6,486 nucleotides of DNA from Thermoplasmata archaeon M9B1D (GTDB lineage Archaea > Thermoplasmatota > E2 > DHVEG-1), in the NCBI GenBank assembly GCA_002900535.1, contig MUGC01000122.1, forward strand, positions 1 through 6,486, written 5' to 3'. The translations under genes were made by a program, and so were the position numbers. The notes under the pieces are model-generated. The model was not told where the DNA came from. It worked only from the letters and a program-made list of their open reading frames with translations, and did no database searches. Shown piece by piece: positions 1 through 4,202 of this stretch; the stretch's first letter is position 1; each line of letters begins with the position of its first letter.

Positions 1-2
1 TT

Positions 3-71
3 CCTCTTGTTACCACAAATATGGCTCTTGATGAATTGAAGAAAAAACTTGTTAAATTAGGTGATAAATAA
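3..71 (+). CDS. 3' end of an unidentified protein gene (truncated by window edge)
   Basis: An open frame enters from the left edge and ends at the TAA at 69-71. The visible C-terminus runs PLVTTN, then MALDELKKKLVKLGDK, which looks like a final lysine-rich amphipathic helix. There is too little to identify the family. The stop lies only 2 nt before the ATG of the next gene, and the ribosome-binding site of that gene (AGGTGAT, 59-65) sits inside this coding end. The two are therefore very probably co-transcribed and translationally coupled. The frame could in principle be a chance open stretch, but the coupling to a convincing downstream gene argues for a real gene end. Confidence 0.6.
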   Translation, partial: PLVTTNMALDELKKKLVKLGDK

Positions 72-73
72 AA

Positions 74-214
74 ATGGATTTGATTGGTCTTTGCAGTATT
101 TGTGGAAAACCAGGTGCTATGAATACATGTATTTTGTGTGGTCGGTTGATTTGTAATAATTGTTTTGATCATACTCACAGGGTTTGCAGTAATTGTAAAT
201 CAGGTGTAAAATAA
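74..214 (+). CDS. 46-residue multi-cysteine zinc-finger protein (HIT/B-box-like)
   Basis: A short gene of 46 codons. Nearly the whole protein is a metal-binding module: Cys pairs at residues 7/10, 19/22, 27/30 and 38/41, with His33 and His35 between the last two pairs. Eight Cys plus His can bind two zinc ions in a cross-brace of the HIT or B-box type. The CxxCG turns at 7-11 and 19-23 are typical zinc knuckles. The start is set by the Shine-Dalgarno-like AGGTGAT at 59-65, about 8 nt upstream, inside the end of the previous gene. The frame ends just before a T10 run. Small stand-alone fingers like this occur in archaea, where they may bind protein or RNA; the partner cannot be deduced here. 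Reality of the gene is well supported by the cysteine pattern, the RBS and the terminator; the function is unknown. Confidence 0.82.
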   Translation: MDLIGLCSICGKPGAMNTCILCGRLICNNCFDHTHRVCSNCKSGVK

Positions 215-216
215 AA

Positions 217-226
217 TTTTTTTTTT
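217..226 (+). terminator. Oligo-T terminator after the zinc-finger gene
   Basis: A run of ten T residues starts 2 nt after the zinc-finger stop codon, with no hairpin before it. This is the usual archaeal form of intrinsic termination. It separates the left-edge operon from the next gene, which has its own TATA box. Confidence 0.65.
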
Positions 227-250
227 ATTTTATGATAAAAAAGAAATCAA

Positions 251-298
251 TATATACAACTTTTTAAATTTAGAACTATCAGAATATGATGGAGGAGA
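251..298 (+). promoter_or_regulatory. Promoter and RBS of the zinc-ribbon membrane gene
   Basis: TATATAC at 251-257 is preceded by A-rich sequence and fits an archaeal TATA box. Counting about 25 nt downstream puts the transcription start near 278-282, giving a leader of roughly 25 nt. That leader contains GGAGGAGA at 291-298, the strongest Shine-Dalgarno sequence in the window, 10 nt from the ATG at 306 when counted from the end of GGAGG. Confidence 0.6.
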
Positions 299-305
299 GA
301 ATATA

Positions 306-788
306 ATGGTTAAATGTAGTAAATGTGGAGCTAACATCCCAGATGAAGCAGAATTTTGTTCTGCCTGTGGAGCTAAAAAGCCAGGAGTGCAACGAGTACA
401 ACAACCTGTATATAGGCCAATGAAGGCATCTAACCCTAAAAATGTAAGTCCTTTGGAAGACATTTTTAATATGCTATTTTCAAAAACTGTGATTATTTTA
501 GTAATTGCTTTAGGGATTTTATTTGCATGGATTGGAACAGTAATTGTAATTTTCGCCTCAGGCTCAGCAGATATAGCCACATTAATTAGTTCAATAGGTT
601 TTGCTGCCATGGGTTTATTTTTAACTGGTGGAGGAATATGGAACTCTAAAATTGACAAATTTGTTAGACTTGCAATGGTATTGATTGGGATTTATTTAAT
701 TGCCCATTCTTTATATTCTTTATCAAGTCTTTCTTCTATGATGCCTTATCTATCAAATCTTTGGAATGGTTTAAACCCGTATTATTAA
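306..788 (+). CDS. Zinc-ribbon membrane protein with three predicted helices
   Basis: A 160-residue protein. Residues 4-21 form a classic short zinc ribbon, CSKCG then CSACG, with Cys4, Cys7, Cys18 and Cys21 and the intervening 'IPDEAEF' typical of the zinc_ribbon_2 family. A basic linker (24-45) leads to three hydrophobic segments at about 60-84, 89-112 and 117-138; the tail is Ser/Tyr/Asn-rich. The ribbon probably faces the cytoplasm. Proteins with this N-terminal ribbon and variable membrane segments are very common in archaea and have no defined role; the ribbon usually mediates protein contacts. The ATG at 306 is fixed by the GGAGG site and because the ribbon begins immediately afterwards. 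It is a single-gene unit, followed by T-runs and converging on the minus-strand gene at 872. Function unknown. Confidence 0.9.
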   Translation: MVKCSKCGANIPDEAEFCSACGAKKPGVQRVQQPVYRPMKASNPKNVSPLEDIFNMLFSKTVIILVIALGILFAWIGTVIVIFASGSADIATLISSIGFAAMGLFLTGGGIWNSKIDKFVRLAMVLIGIYLIAHSLYSLSSLSSMMPYLSNLWNGLNPYY

Positions 789-821
789 TAAAAAAACAGA
801 TCATATATATAAGAGAGCCAA

Positions 822-840
822 TTTTTTTTTTCATTTTTTT
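822..840 (+). terminator. Double oligo-T terminator after the zinc-ribbon gene
   Basis: Ten T residues at 822-831, then CA, then seven T at 834-840, 34 nt after the stop codon at 788. These fit archaeal U-tract termination of the plus-strand gene. The opposite direction is served by an A7 run at 790-796, which reads as T7 on the minus strand downstream of the gene ending at 872. Confidence 0.55.
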
Positions 841-871
841 AAAATTGAATGTTAATTAAAGTACACTGCAT

Positions 872-1138
872 TTATATATATTTTTTTCTTTCATATTCAA
901 ATATATAGTGCCCTACCAAAACTTGAGAAACAAATAAAATTACGACTATTAAAGTCCAGATTGACAAGTCCATAACTTTATAACCACTAATTGACCAATA
1001 CCGGCTATAAAGAAAAAATGAGCCCACTCCAACTATTAATAAAGTAAGTAAAAAAGTTTTTTGTTTATCCATTTTCTGATAGAATCTTTTTTCTGTTTCA
1101 ATATGTTTTTTATTATAATCTAATTGCATCCCAATCAC
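872..1138 (-). CDS. Small two-helix membrane protein, unknown function
   Basis: An 88-residue frame on the minus strand. A charged, Lys-rich N-terminus (residues 7-27, partly helical) is followed by hydrophobic segments at about 28-45 (FLLTLLIVGVGSFFLY) and 58-80, with a short hydrophilic turn between and a basic ERKK tail. Positive charge flanks both ends, predicting both termini inside the cell. The longest reading uses GTG at 1138; an ATG three codons in, at 1129, is equally possible because no clear RBS precedes either. A TATA-like TTTATATAAT on the minus strand at 1195-1186 predicts transcription starting near 1166, compatible with both. No family was recognised. It stands alone, converging on the zinc-ribbon gene and diverging from the secreted protein gene. 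It is supported by promoter position and membrane-protein composition rather than by homology. Confidence 0.6.
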   Translation of the reverse strand: MIGMQLDYNKKHIETEKRFYQKMDKQKTFLLTLLIVGVGSFFLYSRYWSISGYKVMDLSIWTLIVVILFVSQVLVGHYIFEYERKKYI

Positions 1139-1185
1139 ACGCTATTGTATCATTTCATTTATTTTAATGTTTTTGATAAGTTCCT

Positions 1186-1195
1186 ATTATATAAA
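1186..1195 (-). promoter_or_regulatory. TATA box for the small membrane protein gene
   Basis: On the minus strand this reads TTTATATAAT. Its centre is about 53 nt before the GTG at 1138. With a start about 25 nt downstream (near 1166), the leader would be 28-37 nt depending on which start codon is used. No obvious Shine-Dalgarno sequence lies in it. Confidence 0.4.
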
Positions 1196-1288
1196 AAATA
1201 TACATAACGTTGTATCGACTTTTATTGTTCATAATATCATTTTTATATTAAATAACTAGTATTATACACAAATATTCTAACACACATT

Positions 1289-1320
1289 TTAAATATATTA
1301 TTTTTATTAGATATTGGGGG
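1289..1320 (+). promoter_or_regulatory. Promoter candidates and RBS of the secreted-protein gene
   Basis: The 189-nt divergent gap 1139-1327 is AT-rich. GGGGGA at 1316-1321 lies 6-7 nt before the ATG at 1328 and should act as RBS. A TATA-like AAATATATTA at 1291-1300 would start transcription around 1320, leaving the RBS at or outside the 5' end. TTTATATTAAA at 1241-1251 (start near 1272) is therefore the more workable promoter. The choice between them cannot be settled by eye. Confidence 0.35.
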
Positions 1321-1327
1321 AAAAGAT

Positions 1328-1912
1328 ATGAGTAGAAAATTAATTGGAATTTTTGTTTGTATGCTATTAATAGCAAATATTATCCCAGTTATGGTTATGG
1401 CTGGCGATGAGGAAAACCCTGAAATAATAGATGAATTATCTGATACAGGTCTTTATACGTTAGATATTAATTCAGTTTGGTTTTATGAAAAATTAAATGA
1501 TCCAGAGTATCTTTTTATATCAATGAAAATAGAAAATTTAAATGAAAAAATTAGCGCTGTTTTTTCTGTTACTTGGTTTTATAATAACATAAAATATGTA
1601 TCTGGATTGGATATATCTTTTTATAGAGAGAAAGTTTTTAGAAGTGGTTTATATCAAAGAGCTACGCATCGACAATGGTTAAGTATGCCAGAATGTGAAG
1701 GTACCTATGACGTTGATTCGAATATTATCACTTGGAAAATTTTAAAAGAAAATATTGGTAATCCACAAAAAGATAGTGTTTTAACAAAAACAAGAGCCAG
1801 TGCAGTATTAGGTTTTCCTTTGAATTTATTACTTTTCTTATTTGTTGATTATCGAGACTTTGCACCAAGTGTTGTTACAGAATATGGAAAAGATTACATA
1901 ATAAATTACTAA
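1328..1912 (+). CDS. Secreted protein of unknown function
   Basis: A 194-residue protein with a Sec signal peptide: basic MSRK start, hydrophobic core at about 5-24, and a likely cleavage after Ala25 (V-M-A, then GDEENPE). The mature part begins with an acidic stretch, then alternating hydrophobic and polar residues suggesting beta strands (about 42-100, with WFYEK and LFISMKIEN), a Cys at 113, and a hydrophobic patch at about 158-173. The C-terminus YGKDYIINY has no PGF-type sorting signal and no anchor. The overall pattern resembles lineage-specific extracellular beta-sandwich proteins seen in uncultured Thermoplasmatota, but I cannot name a family. The start is set by the GGGGGA site and the signal peptide. 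An A7-C-T6 terminator follows. The product probably acts outside the cell or in the surface layer. Confidence 0.85.
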   Translation: MSRKLIGIFVCMLLIANIIPVMVMAGDEENPEIIDELSDTGLYTLDINSVWFYEKLNDPEYLFISMKIENLNEKISAVFSVTWFYNNIKYVSGLDISFYREKVFRSGLYQRATHRQWLSMPECEGTYDVDSNIITWKILKENIGNPQKDSVLTKTRASAVLGFPLNLLLFLFVDYRDFAPSVVTEYGKDYIINY

Positions 1913-1930
1913 AAAAACTTTTTTATTTTC
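1911..1930 (+). terminator. A-run/T-run terminator after the secreted-protein gene
   Basis: A7, C, T6, A, T4 overlaps the stop codon. The A and T runs are complementary and could form a weak hairpin, but the U tract itself (from 1919) is enough for archaeal termination. The promoter of the next gene begins 5 nt later. Confidence 0.5.
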
Positions 1931-1934
1931 TTAG

Positions 1935-1948
1935 GATAGTTTTTATAA
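1935..1948 (+). promoter_or_regulatory. Promoter (GATAGTTTTTATAA class) of the lipoprotein gene
   Basis: The exact element GATAGTTTTTATAA, with TTTATAAA as TATA box centred near 1945. A start about 25 nt downstream falls at about 1970, so the TTG at 1971 cannot be a normal start. The RNA would have a leader of about 20 nt containing AGGA (1978-1981) before the ATG at 1992. GTTGTTT follows at 1956-1962, at the same distance from the TATA box as in the promoter at 3273. Confidence 0.6.
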
Positions 1949-1991
1949 ACTTTTAGTTGTTTAGAGATATTTGTATCAGGAAATGAAAAAC

Positions 1992-2336
1992 ATGAAAAAA
2001 CAACTAATAATAGTTGGAATAATTCTCATACTTTTAACTGTTGTTTTAATTGGATGTAATGAAAAAACAAAAGAAGACTCTGAGCTAATTGTTGGAACTT
2101 GGAAAGACCCTGGTTTTGAAGACGTCTCATTCATATTTTTATCTAACAGAACTGGTTCATGGGCAGGTACTCCAATGTTATGGAAAATAGAAAATGCTAC
2201 ACTAGTAATTACTTTACAACAGAGTAGTTCCGAACCAGAATTTGTATATGATTATAGTTTTTCTGATAATAACAAATCCTTAACTTTAAATAATGTTGGT
2301 GGTATCCCAACAGTTTTAAATTTAGTAAAACAATAA
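1992..2336 (+). CDS. Lipocalin-like lipoprotein (DUF5640-type)
   Basis: A 114-residue lipoprotein. The signal peptide starts MKKQ, has a hydrophobic core at 5-20 and ends in a lipobox LIGC with Cys22 as the predicted lipidation site, so the mature protein is probably tethered to the outer face of the membrane. After a short charged linker (NEKTKEDSE), the domain opens with the IVGTW motif (about 35-39), typical of small lipocalin-like beta-barrels, followed by repeated beta-strand patterns (FIFLSNRTGSW, WKIENATLVITL, YDYSFSDNNKSLTL). Ligand unknown. The frame is open from a TTG at 1971 and from an ATG at 1983. I prefer the ATG at 1992 because it gives a normal signal peptide start, correct spacing from AGGA (1978-1981), and a leader that agrees with the promoter. 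The nearest neighbour downstream is the candidate small RNA. No strong T-run follows. Confidence 0.85.
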   Translation: MKKQLIIVGIILILLTVVLIGCNEKTKEDSELIVGTWKDPGFEDVSFIFLSNRTGSWAGTPMLWKIENATLVITLQQSSSEPEFVYDYSFSDNNKSLTLNNVGGIPTVLNLVKQ

Positions 2337-2360
2337 AAAACTAAAATCAGTTTGTTATTG

Positions 2361-2371
2361 TTATAACTATT
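2361..2371 (+). promoter_or_regulatory. TTATAACTATT promoter of the candidate small RNA
   Basis: The same 11-mer is found before tRNA-Leu (4172-4182). Here the first T is 29 nt before the first G of the inverted repeat (2390); at the tRNA it is 31 nt before the mature 5' end. It therefore predicts a start at about 2388-2390. Confidence 0.45.
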
Positions 2372-2388
2372 TCAATGATTGGTTAGAG

Positions 2389-2470
2389 TGGGTAGATCAA
2401 ATAAGATGGGACGAAAAAAACACATATCGGTTGGTATTGTAAATCATGATCTACCCTAGATTCCCCAATA
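2389..2470 (+). ncRNA. Candidate structured small RNA
   Basis: No convincing gene occupies 2337-2576. Within it, GGGTAGATCA (2390-2399) is perfectly complementary to TGATCTACCC (2447-2456), enclosing 47 nt. The 5' arm lies exactly where the TTATAACTATT promoter predicts the RNA to begin, and the segment is visibly richer in G and C than its surroundings. Together this suggests a stable RNA whose ends pair. It is not a tRNA: there is no T-loop, no D-arm, and it is only 67 nt end to end. A single hairpin followed by TAGA (2457-2460) vaguely recalls an H/ACA-type guide with an AGA box, but no K-turn or clear upper stem is visible. The 3' end is uncertain; T4 at 2483 and T6 at 2507 are possible stops. 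The alternative reading is a chance inverted repeat or a DNA-level site. Confidence 0.35.
2390..2456. repeat. 10-bp perfect inverted repeat
   Basis: Arms 2390-2399 and 2447-2456 match at all ten positions, five of them G:C. The arms end there: flanking bases T2389 and T2457 do not pair. Each arm contains GATC. This is the best long-range inverted repeat I found in the intergenic parts of the window. Confidence 0.8.
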
Positions 2471-2576
2471 CAGTAAATTATCTTTTAATATAAATACTAT
2501 TTCTTATTTTTTATACTTTATAAATTATTATTAATTTTTATATTTACTTATTTTTTAAAGAATTATAACTATTTAG

Positions 2577-3110
2577 TTAGATAGTTAAAAAATCGTTTAA
2601 TCTTTCGATTTCAGGATTCGCAATCCGAGAACCAACTACTGAAAACATATTTTCCAATAAATGTATATCTGAAACATATCCTTGATACAATTTATTAAAT
2701 ACTTCAACAAATCCTTTTGCATCTTTCAGATCAGCTGCATTAAAACATACGACCCAGTCGTAAATTCCATTTGTATAGAAACTGCTTATTATTTCTATCC
2801 CTGTTTTTTTTACTTTTTTTGATAACTCTCTATTTATTATTTGATCCATTAGCTCTTGTGTAACTGGTTTGCTTGTTTTTTTCATTAACAGTATGAAACT
2901 TTTTTTGTTTAGTTTTACTTCATCTAATACAGGTATATATCCCCAGATTGTGTTGTTTTTTTCTAGGTTTTTTATTATTCGCCATACTTTTTGTCTAGAA
3001 AACCCACAGGTTTTGGCAATTTCATTAACACTTTTATTTGCATTTGTTTCTAACTCTTCTAATATTTTTTTTTCATCTTTTTCTATTTGCATTATACTAT
3101 TTTTTGGCAT
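2577..3110 (-). CDS. Lrp/AsnC-type transcriptional regulator
   Basis: A 177-residue regulator on the minus strand. The N-terminal winged helix-turn-helix has the AsnC layout: helix 1 at about 11-21 (DEKKILEELE), then SVNEIAKTCGFSRQKVWRII at 27-46 with the recognition helix from about Phe37 to Lys51, and a GYIPVLDE wing/linker. The C-terminal half (about 65-160) alternates strand and helix, including the ligand-domain-like YDWVVCF and ADLKDAKGFVEVF, resembling the RAM effector domain that mediates oligomerisation and small-molecule sensing in this family. Targets and effector are unknown. The frame is open from a TTG at 3119, but I prefer the ATG at 3110: the TATA box at 3140-3132 is centred 25-26 nt upstream, predicting a leaderless transcript beginning at that ATG. 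It is divergent from the SHOCT/DUF457 unit, a usual arrangement for a regulator of itself or its neighbour (inference). Confidence 0.9.
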   Translation of the reverse strand: MPKNSIMQIEKDEKKILEELETNANKSVNEIAKTCGFSRQKVWRIIKNLEKNNTIWGYIPVLDEVKLNKKSFILLMKKTSKPVTQELMDQIINRELSKKVKKTGIEIISSFYTNGIYDWVVCFNAADLKDAKGFVEVFNKLYQGYVSDIHLLENMFSVVGSRIANPEIERLNDFLTI

Positions 3111-3131
3111 ATGAAACAATATGCCTTTATA

Positions 3132-3145
3132 TTATATAAAACTAT
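3132..3145 (-). promoter_or_regulatory. Promoter of the Lrp-type regulator (leaderless)
   Basis: On the minus strand this reads ATAGTTTTATATAA, a near copy of the ATAGTTTTTATAA core found at three other places. The TATA centre (about 3136) is 25-26 nt from the ATG at 3110, so the messenger probably starts on the start codon. The rest of the divergent gap (3146-3272) is AT-rich apart from a G/C-richer stretch at about 3225-3247 with no recognisable structure. Confidence 0.6.
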
Positions 3146-3272
3146 TTAGTATATACAACAAATCGTCAATATTTTTATTTTTATATCTATTATGTTTCAA
3201 ATAATTTGATTCTTAATTTGTTAGAAAGCGCTACAGAACGAAAGCAGTTTGTTATCTTTAGCATTTGTTTAA

Positions 3273-3320
3273 GATAGTTTTTATAAACAATTGGTTGTTT
3301 TGGGATAATAGTTTAGAGGG
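3273..3320 (+). promoter_or_regulatory. Promoter and RBS of the SHOCT/DUF457 unit
   Basis: Exact GATAGTTTTTATAA at 3273-3286, TATA centre near 3283, GTTGTTT at 3294-3300. Transcription should start around 3308-3310, leaving a leader of about 24 nt that carries GAGGG (3316-3320), 12 nt before the ATG at 3333. Confidence 0.65.
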
Positions 3321-3332
3321 ACGAAAAAATTA

Positions 3333-3629
3333 ATGGATACTAATAAAAAAGTAAAGATTTTGGGAATTTTTGGAATTATATTTTTTATTTTAACTTTTCT
3401 TATTCCGATTACTTTAACTATGTATACTAATGTAACAGATATGGATTCTGATACTGAAATTATGTTTTCAAATCTAGAAGCTCTTTTTAGTTCATTTTTT
3501 TTGATATTGGCTGTTGTTTTCATAATTATAGCAGTTGCTATGGTTTTCATTGACAGAAAAAATAAAATGAAAGAAGGAGAAATTACAGAAAAACAATTTG
3601 ATGAAATGAAAAAAAATTTAGAAAAATAG
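3333..3629 (+). CDS. Two-helix membrane protein with C-terminal SHOCT-like motif
   Basis: A 98-residue protein. Hydrophobic segments lie at about 7-29 and 51-73, separated by an external-looking acidic loop (TNVTDMDSDTE). The cytoplasmic tail from about 78 reads MKEGEITEKQFDEMKKNLEK, which matches the SHOCT pattern (a short helical hairpin with I-T-E-E/K-x-F/Y and a final K/L-rich helix), a module found at the C-terminus of many small prokaryotic membrane proteins and thought to promote oligomerisation. No enzymatic role is visible. It is the first gene of a two-gene unit; the DUF457 gene begins 6 nt after the stop. The start is fixed by GAGGG at 3316-3320. The antisense strand also stays open over this gene, but without a promoter or sensible composition. 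Confidence 0.85.
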   Translation: MDTNKKVKILGIFGIIFFILTFLIPITLTMYTNVTDMDSDTEIMFSNLEALFSSFFLILAVVFIIIAVAMVFIDRKNKMKEGEITEKQFDEMKKNLEK

Positions 3630-3635
3630 GTAATA

Positions 3636-4088
3636 ATGCACGCTAAAGGCCACTTTGGATTAACACTATTTATATTATCATTAATAGGATTACCAATAGG
3701 TTTTGGACCTGAAAATTTGATGATATTTATTATATTTCTATCAGCAATTTTATCATCTTTACCAGATATAGACATAAAGATTGGTATATCTCATAGAACC
3801 GTTACACACAGTTTACTATTTGCAATAATAATTGGAATTTTATTTGGAATATTGTTAGGATATTCTTCAGGTTTATTATATGGATTTTTAGGTTTTATAG
3901 CAGGATTTTTAGCAATAGTAATACATATGTTAGGAGATTTAATGACCTTTCAAAAATTCAATCCATTATGGCCTTTTAAACAAAATTATTTATCATATGG
4001 ATTATTTGAAGCAAAAAGTAAAGCAGCAAATAATATCTTTTTTGTTTTAGGATGGATAATGTTCTTTGTTTATATTTTTATTTCATAA
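3636..4088 (+). CDS. DUF457/YdjM-type membrane-bound metal-dependent hydrolase-like protein
   Basis: A 150-residue integral membrane protein of the DUF457 (LexA-binding inner-membrane hydrolase-like, YdjM) family. The conserved polar residues are present in order: His2 and His6 at the N-terminus (HAKGHFG), the SLPDID motif at 41-46 with Asp44 and Asp46, HRTVTHS at 53-59 with His53 and His58, HMLGD at 97-101 with His97 and Asp101, and LWPF at 111-114. These His/Asp residues probably bind metal at the membrane face. Hydrophobic segments lie at about 8-22, 27-42, 60-76, 78-97 and 133-149. Relatives are annotated as putative metal-dependent hydrolases, but no substrate is established. The start codon is supported by the family's conserved N-terminal His; the upstream AGGT (3628-3631) is a modest RBS overlapping the previous stop. 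It is co-transcribed with the SHOCT gene. The length is shorter than many YdjM proteins but all core motifs are kept. Confidence 0.88.
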   Translation: MHAKGHFGLTLFILSLIGLPIGFGPENLMIFIIFLSAILSSLPDIDIKIGISHRTVTHSLLFAIIIGILFGILLGYSSGLLYGFLGFIAGFLAIVIHMLGDLMTFQKFNPLWPFKQNYLSYGLFEAKSKAANNIFFVLGWIMFFVYIFIS

Positions 4089-4123
4089 GAAGCTTTGTAA
4101 AAAATATTTTAAAATTTGTTTTA

Positions 4124-4137
4124 GATAGTTTTTATAA
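4124..4137 (+). promoter_or_regulatory. Distal GATAGTTTTTATAA promoter upstream of tRNA-Leu
   Basis: The third exact copy of the 14-mer. Its predicted start is near 4159, about 44 nt before the mature tRNA 5' end, so it would give a longer precursor. It has TTTGTTTTA immediately upstream, similar to TTTGTTTAA before the copy at 3273. Confidence 0.45.
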
Positions 4138-4171
4138 CGATTTACTTTTTAATACAAAATACTTATCAACA

Positions 4172-4182
4172 TTATAACTATT
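4172..4182 (+). promoter_or_regulatory. Proximal TTATAACTATT promoter of tRNA-Leu
   Basis: TTATAA is centred about 28 nt before the tRNA 5' end at 4203, the normal archaeal distance, with transcription predicted at about 4200. The same 11-mer precedes the candidate small RNA at 2389. Confidence 0.6.
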
Positions 4183-4202
4183 CACTTGAAACACTTTATT
4201 TC

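Noticed and set aside
230..658. Long open frame on the minus strand across the zinc-ribbon gene
   Set aside because: It is antisense to a gene with a clear zinc ribbon, RBS and promoter. Its translation is Pro/Lys/Ile-rich without domain features and it has no promoter of its own.
804..813. TATA-like ATATATATAA between the zinc-ribbon gene and its T-runs
   Set aside because: No gene or structured RNA follows at the right distance and T10 lies immediately downstream; simple AT-rich sequence.
2390..2456. tRNA or tRNA remnant suggested by GGGTAGA pairing with TCTACCC
   Set aside because: The 17 nt before the 3' arm cannot form a T-arm, there is no TTC-AAAT-like loop, no D-arm, and the total length is 67 nt.
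2406..2459. A 17-codon frame (MGRKKHISVGIVNHDLP) inside the candidate small RNA, faintly like the N-terminus of elongation factors
   Set aside because: Too short, no good RBS, the resemblance covers only a few residues, and its end is formed by the 3' arm of the inverted repeat. A chance open frame is more likely.
2869..3114. Plus-strand open frame inside the regulator gene
   Set aside because: Phe/Ser/Ile-rich antisense of the helix-turn-helix region; no promoter or RBS.
3221..3260. G/C-richer patch with AAAGCGCT and GAAAGC in the divergent gap
   Set aside because: Only 4-bp pairings can be formed and no repeat of operator type is visible; not enough to call an operator or RNA.
3281..3775. 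Long open frame on the minus strand across the SHOCT and DUF457 genes
   Set aside because: Shadow frame produced by AT-rich membrane-protein codons. The plus-strand genes have motifs, RBS and promoter, and this frame runs across both of them.
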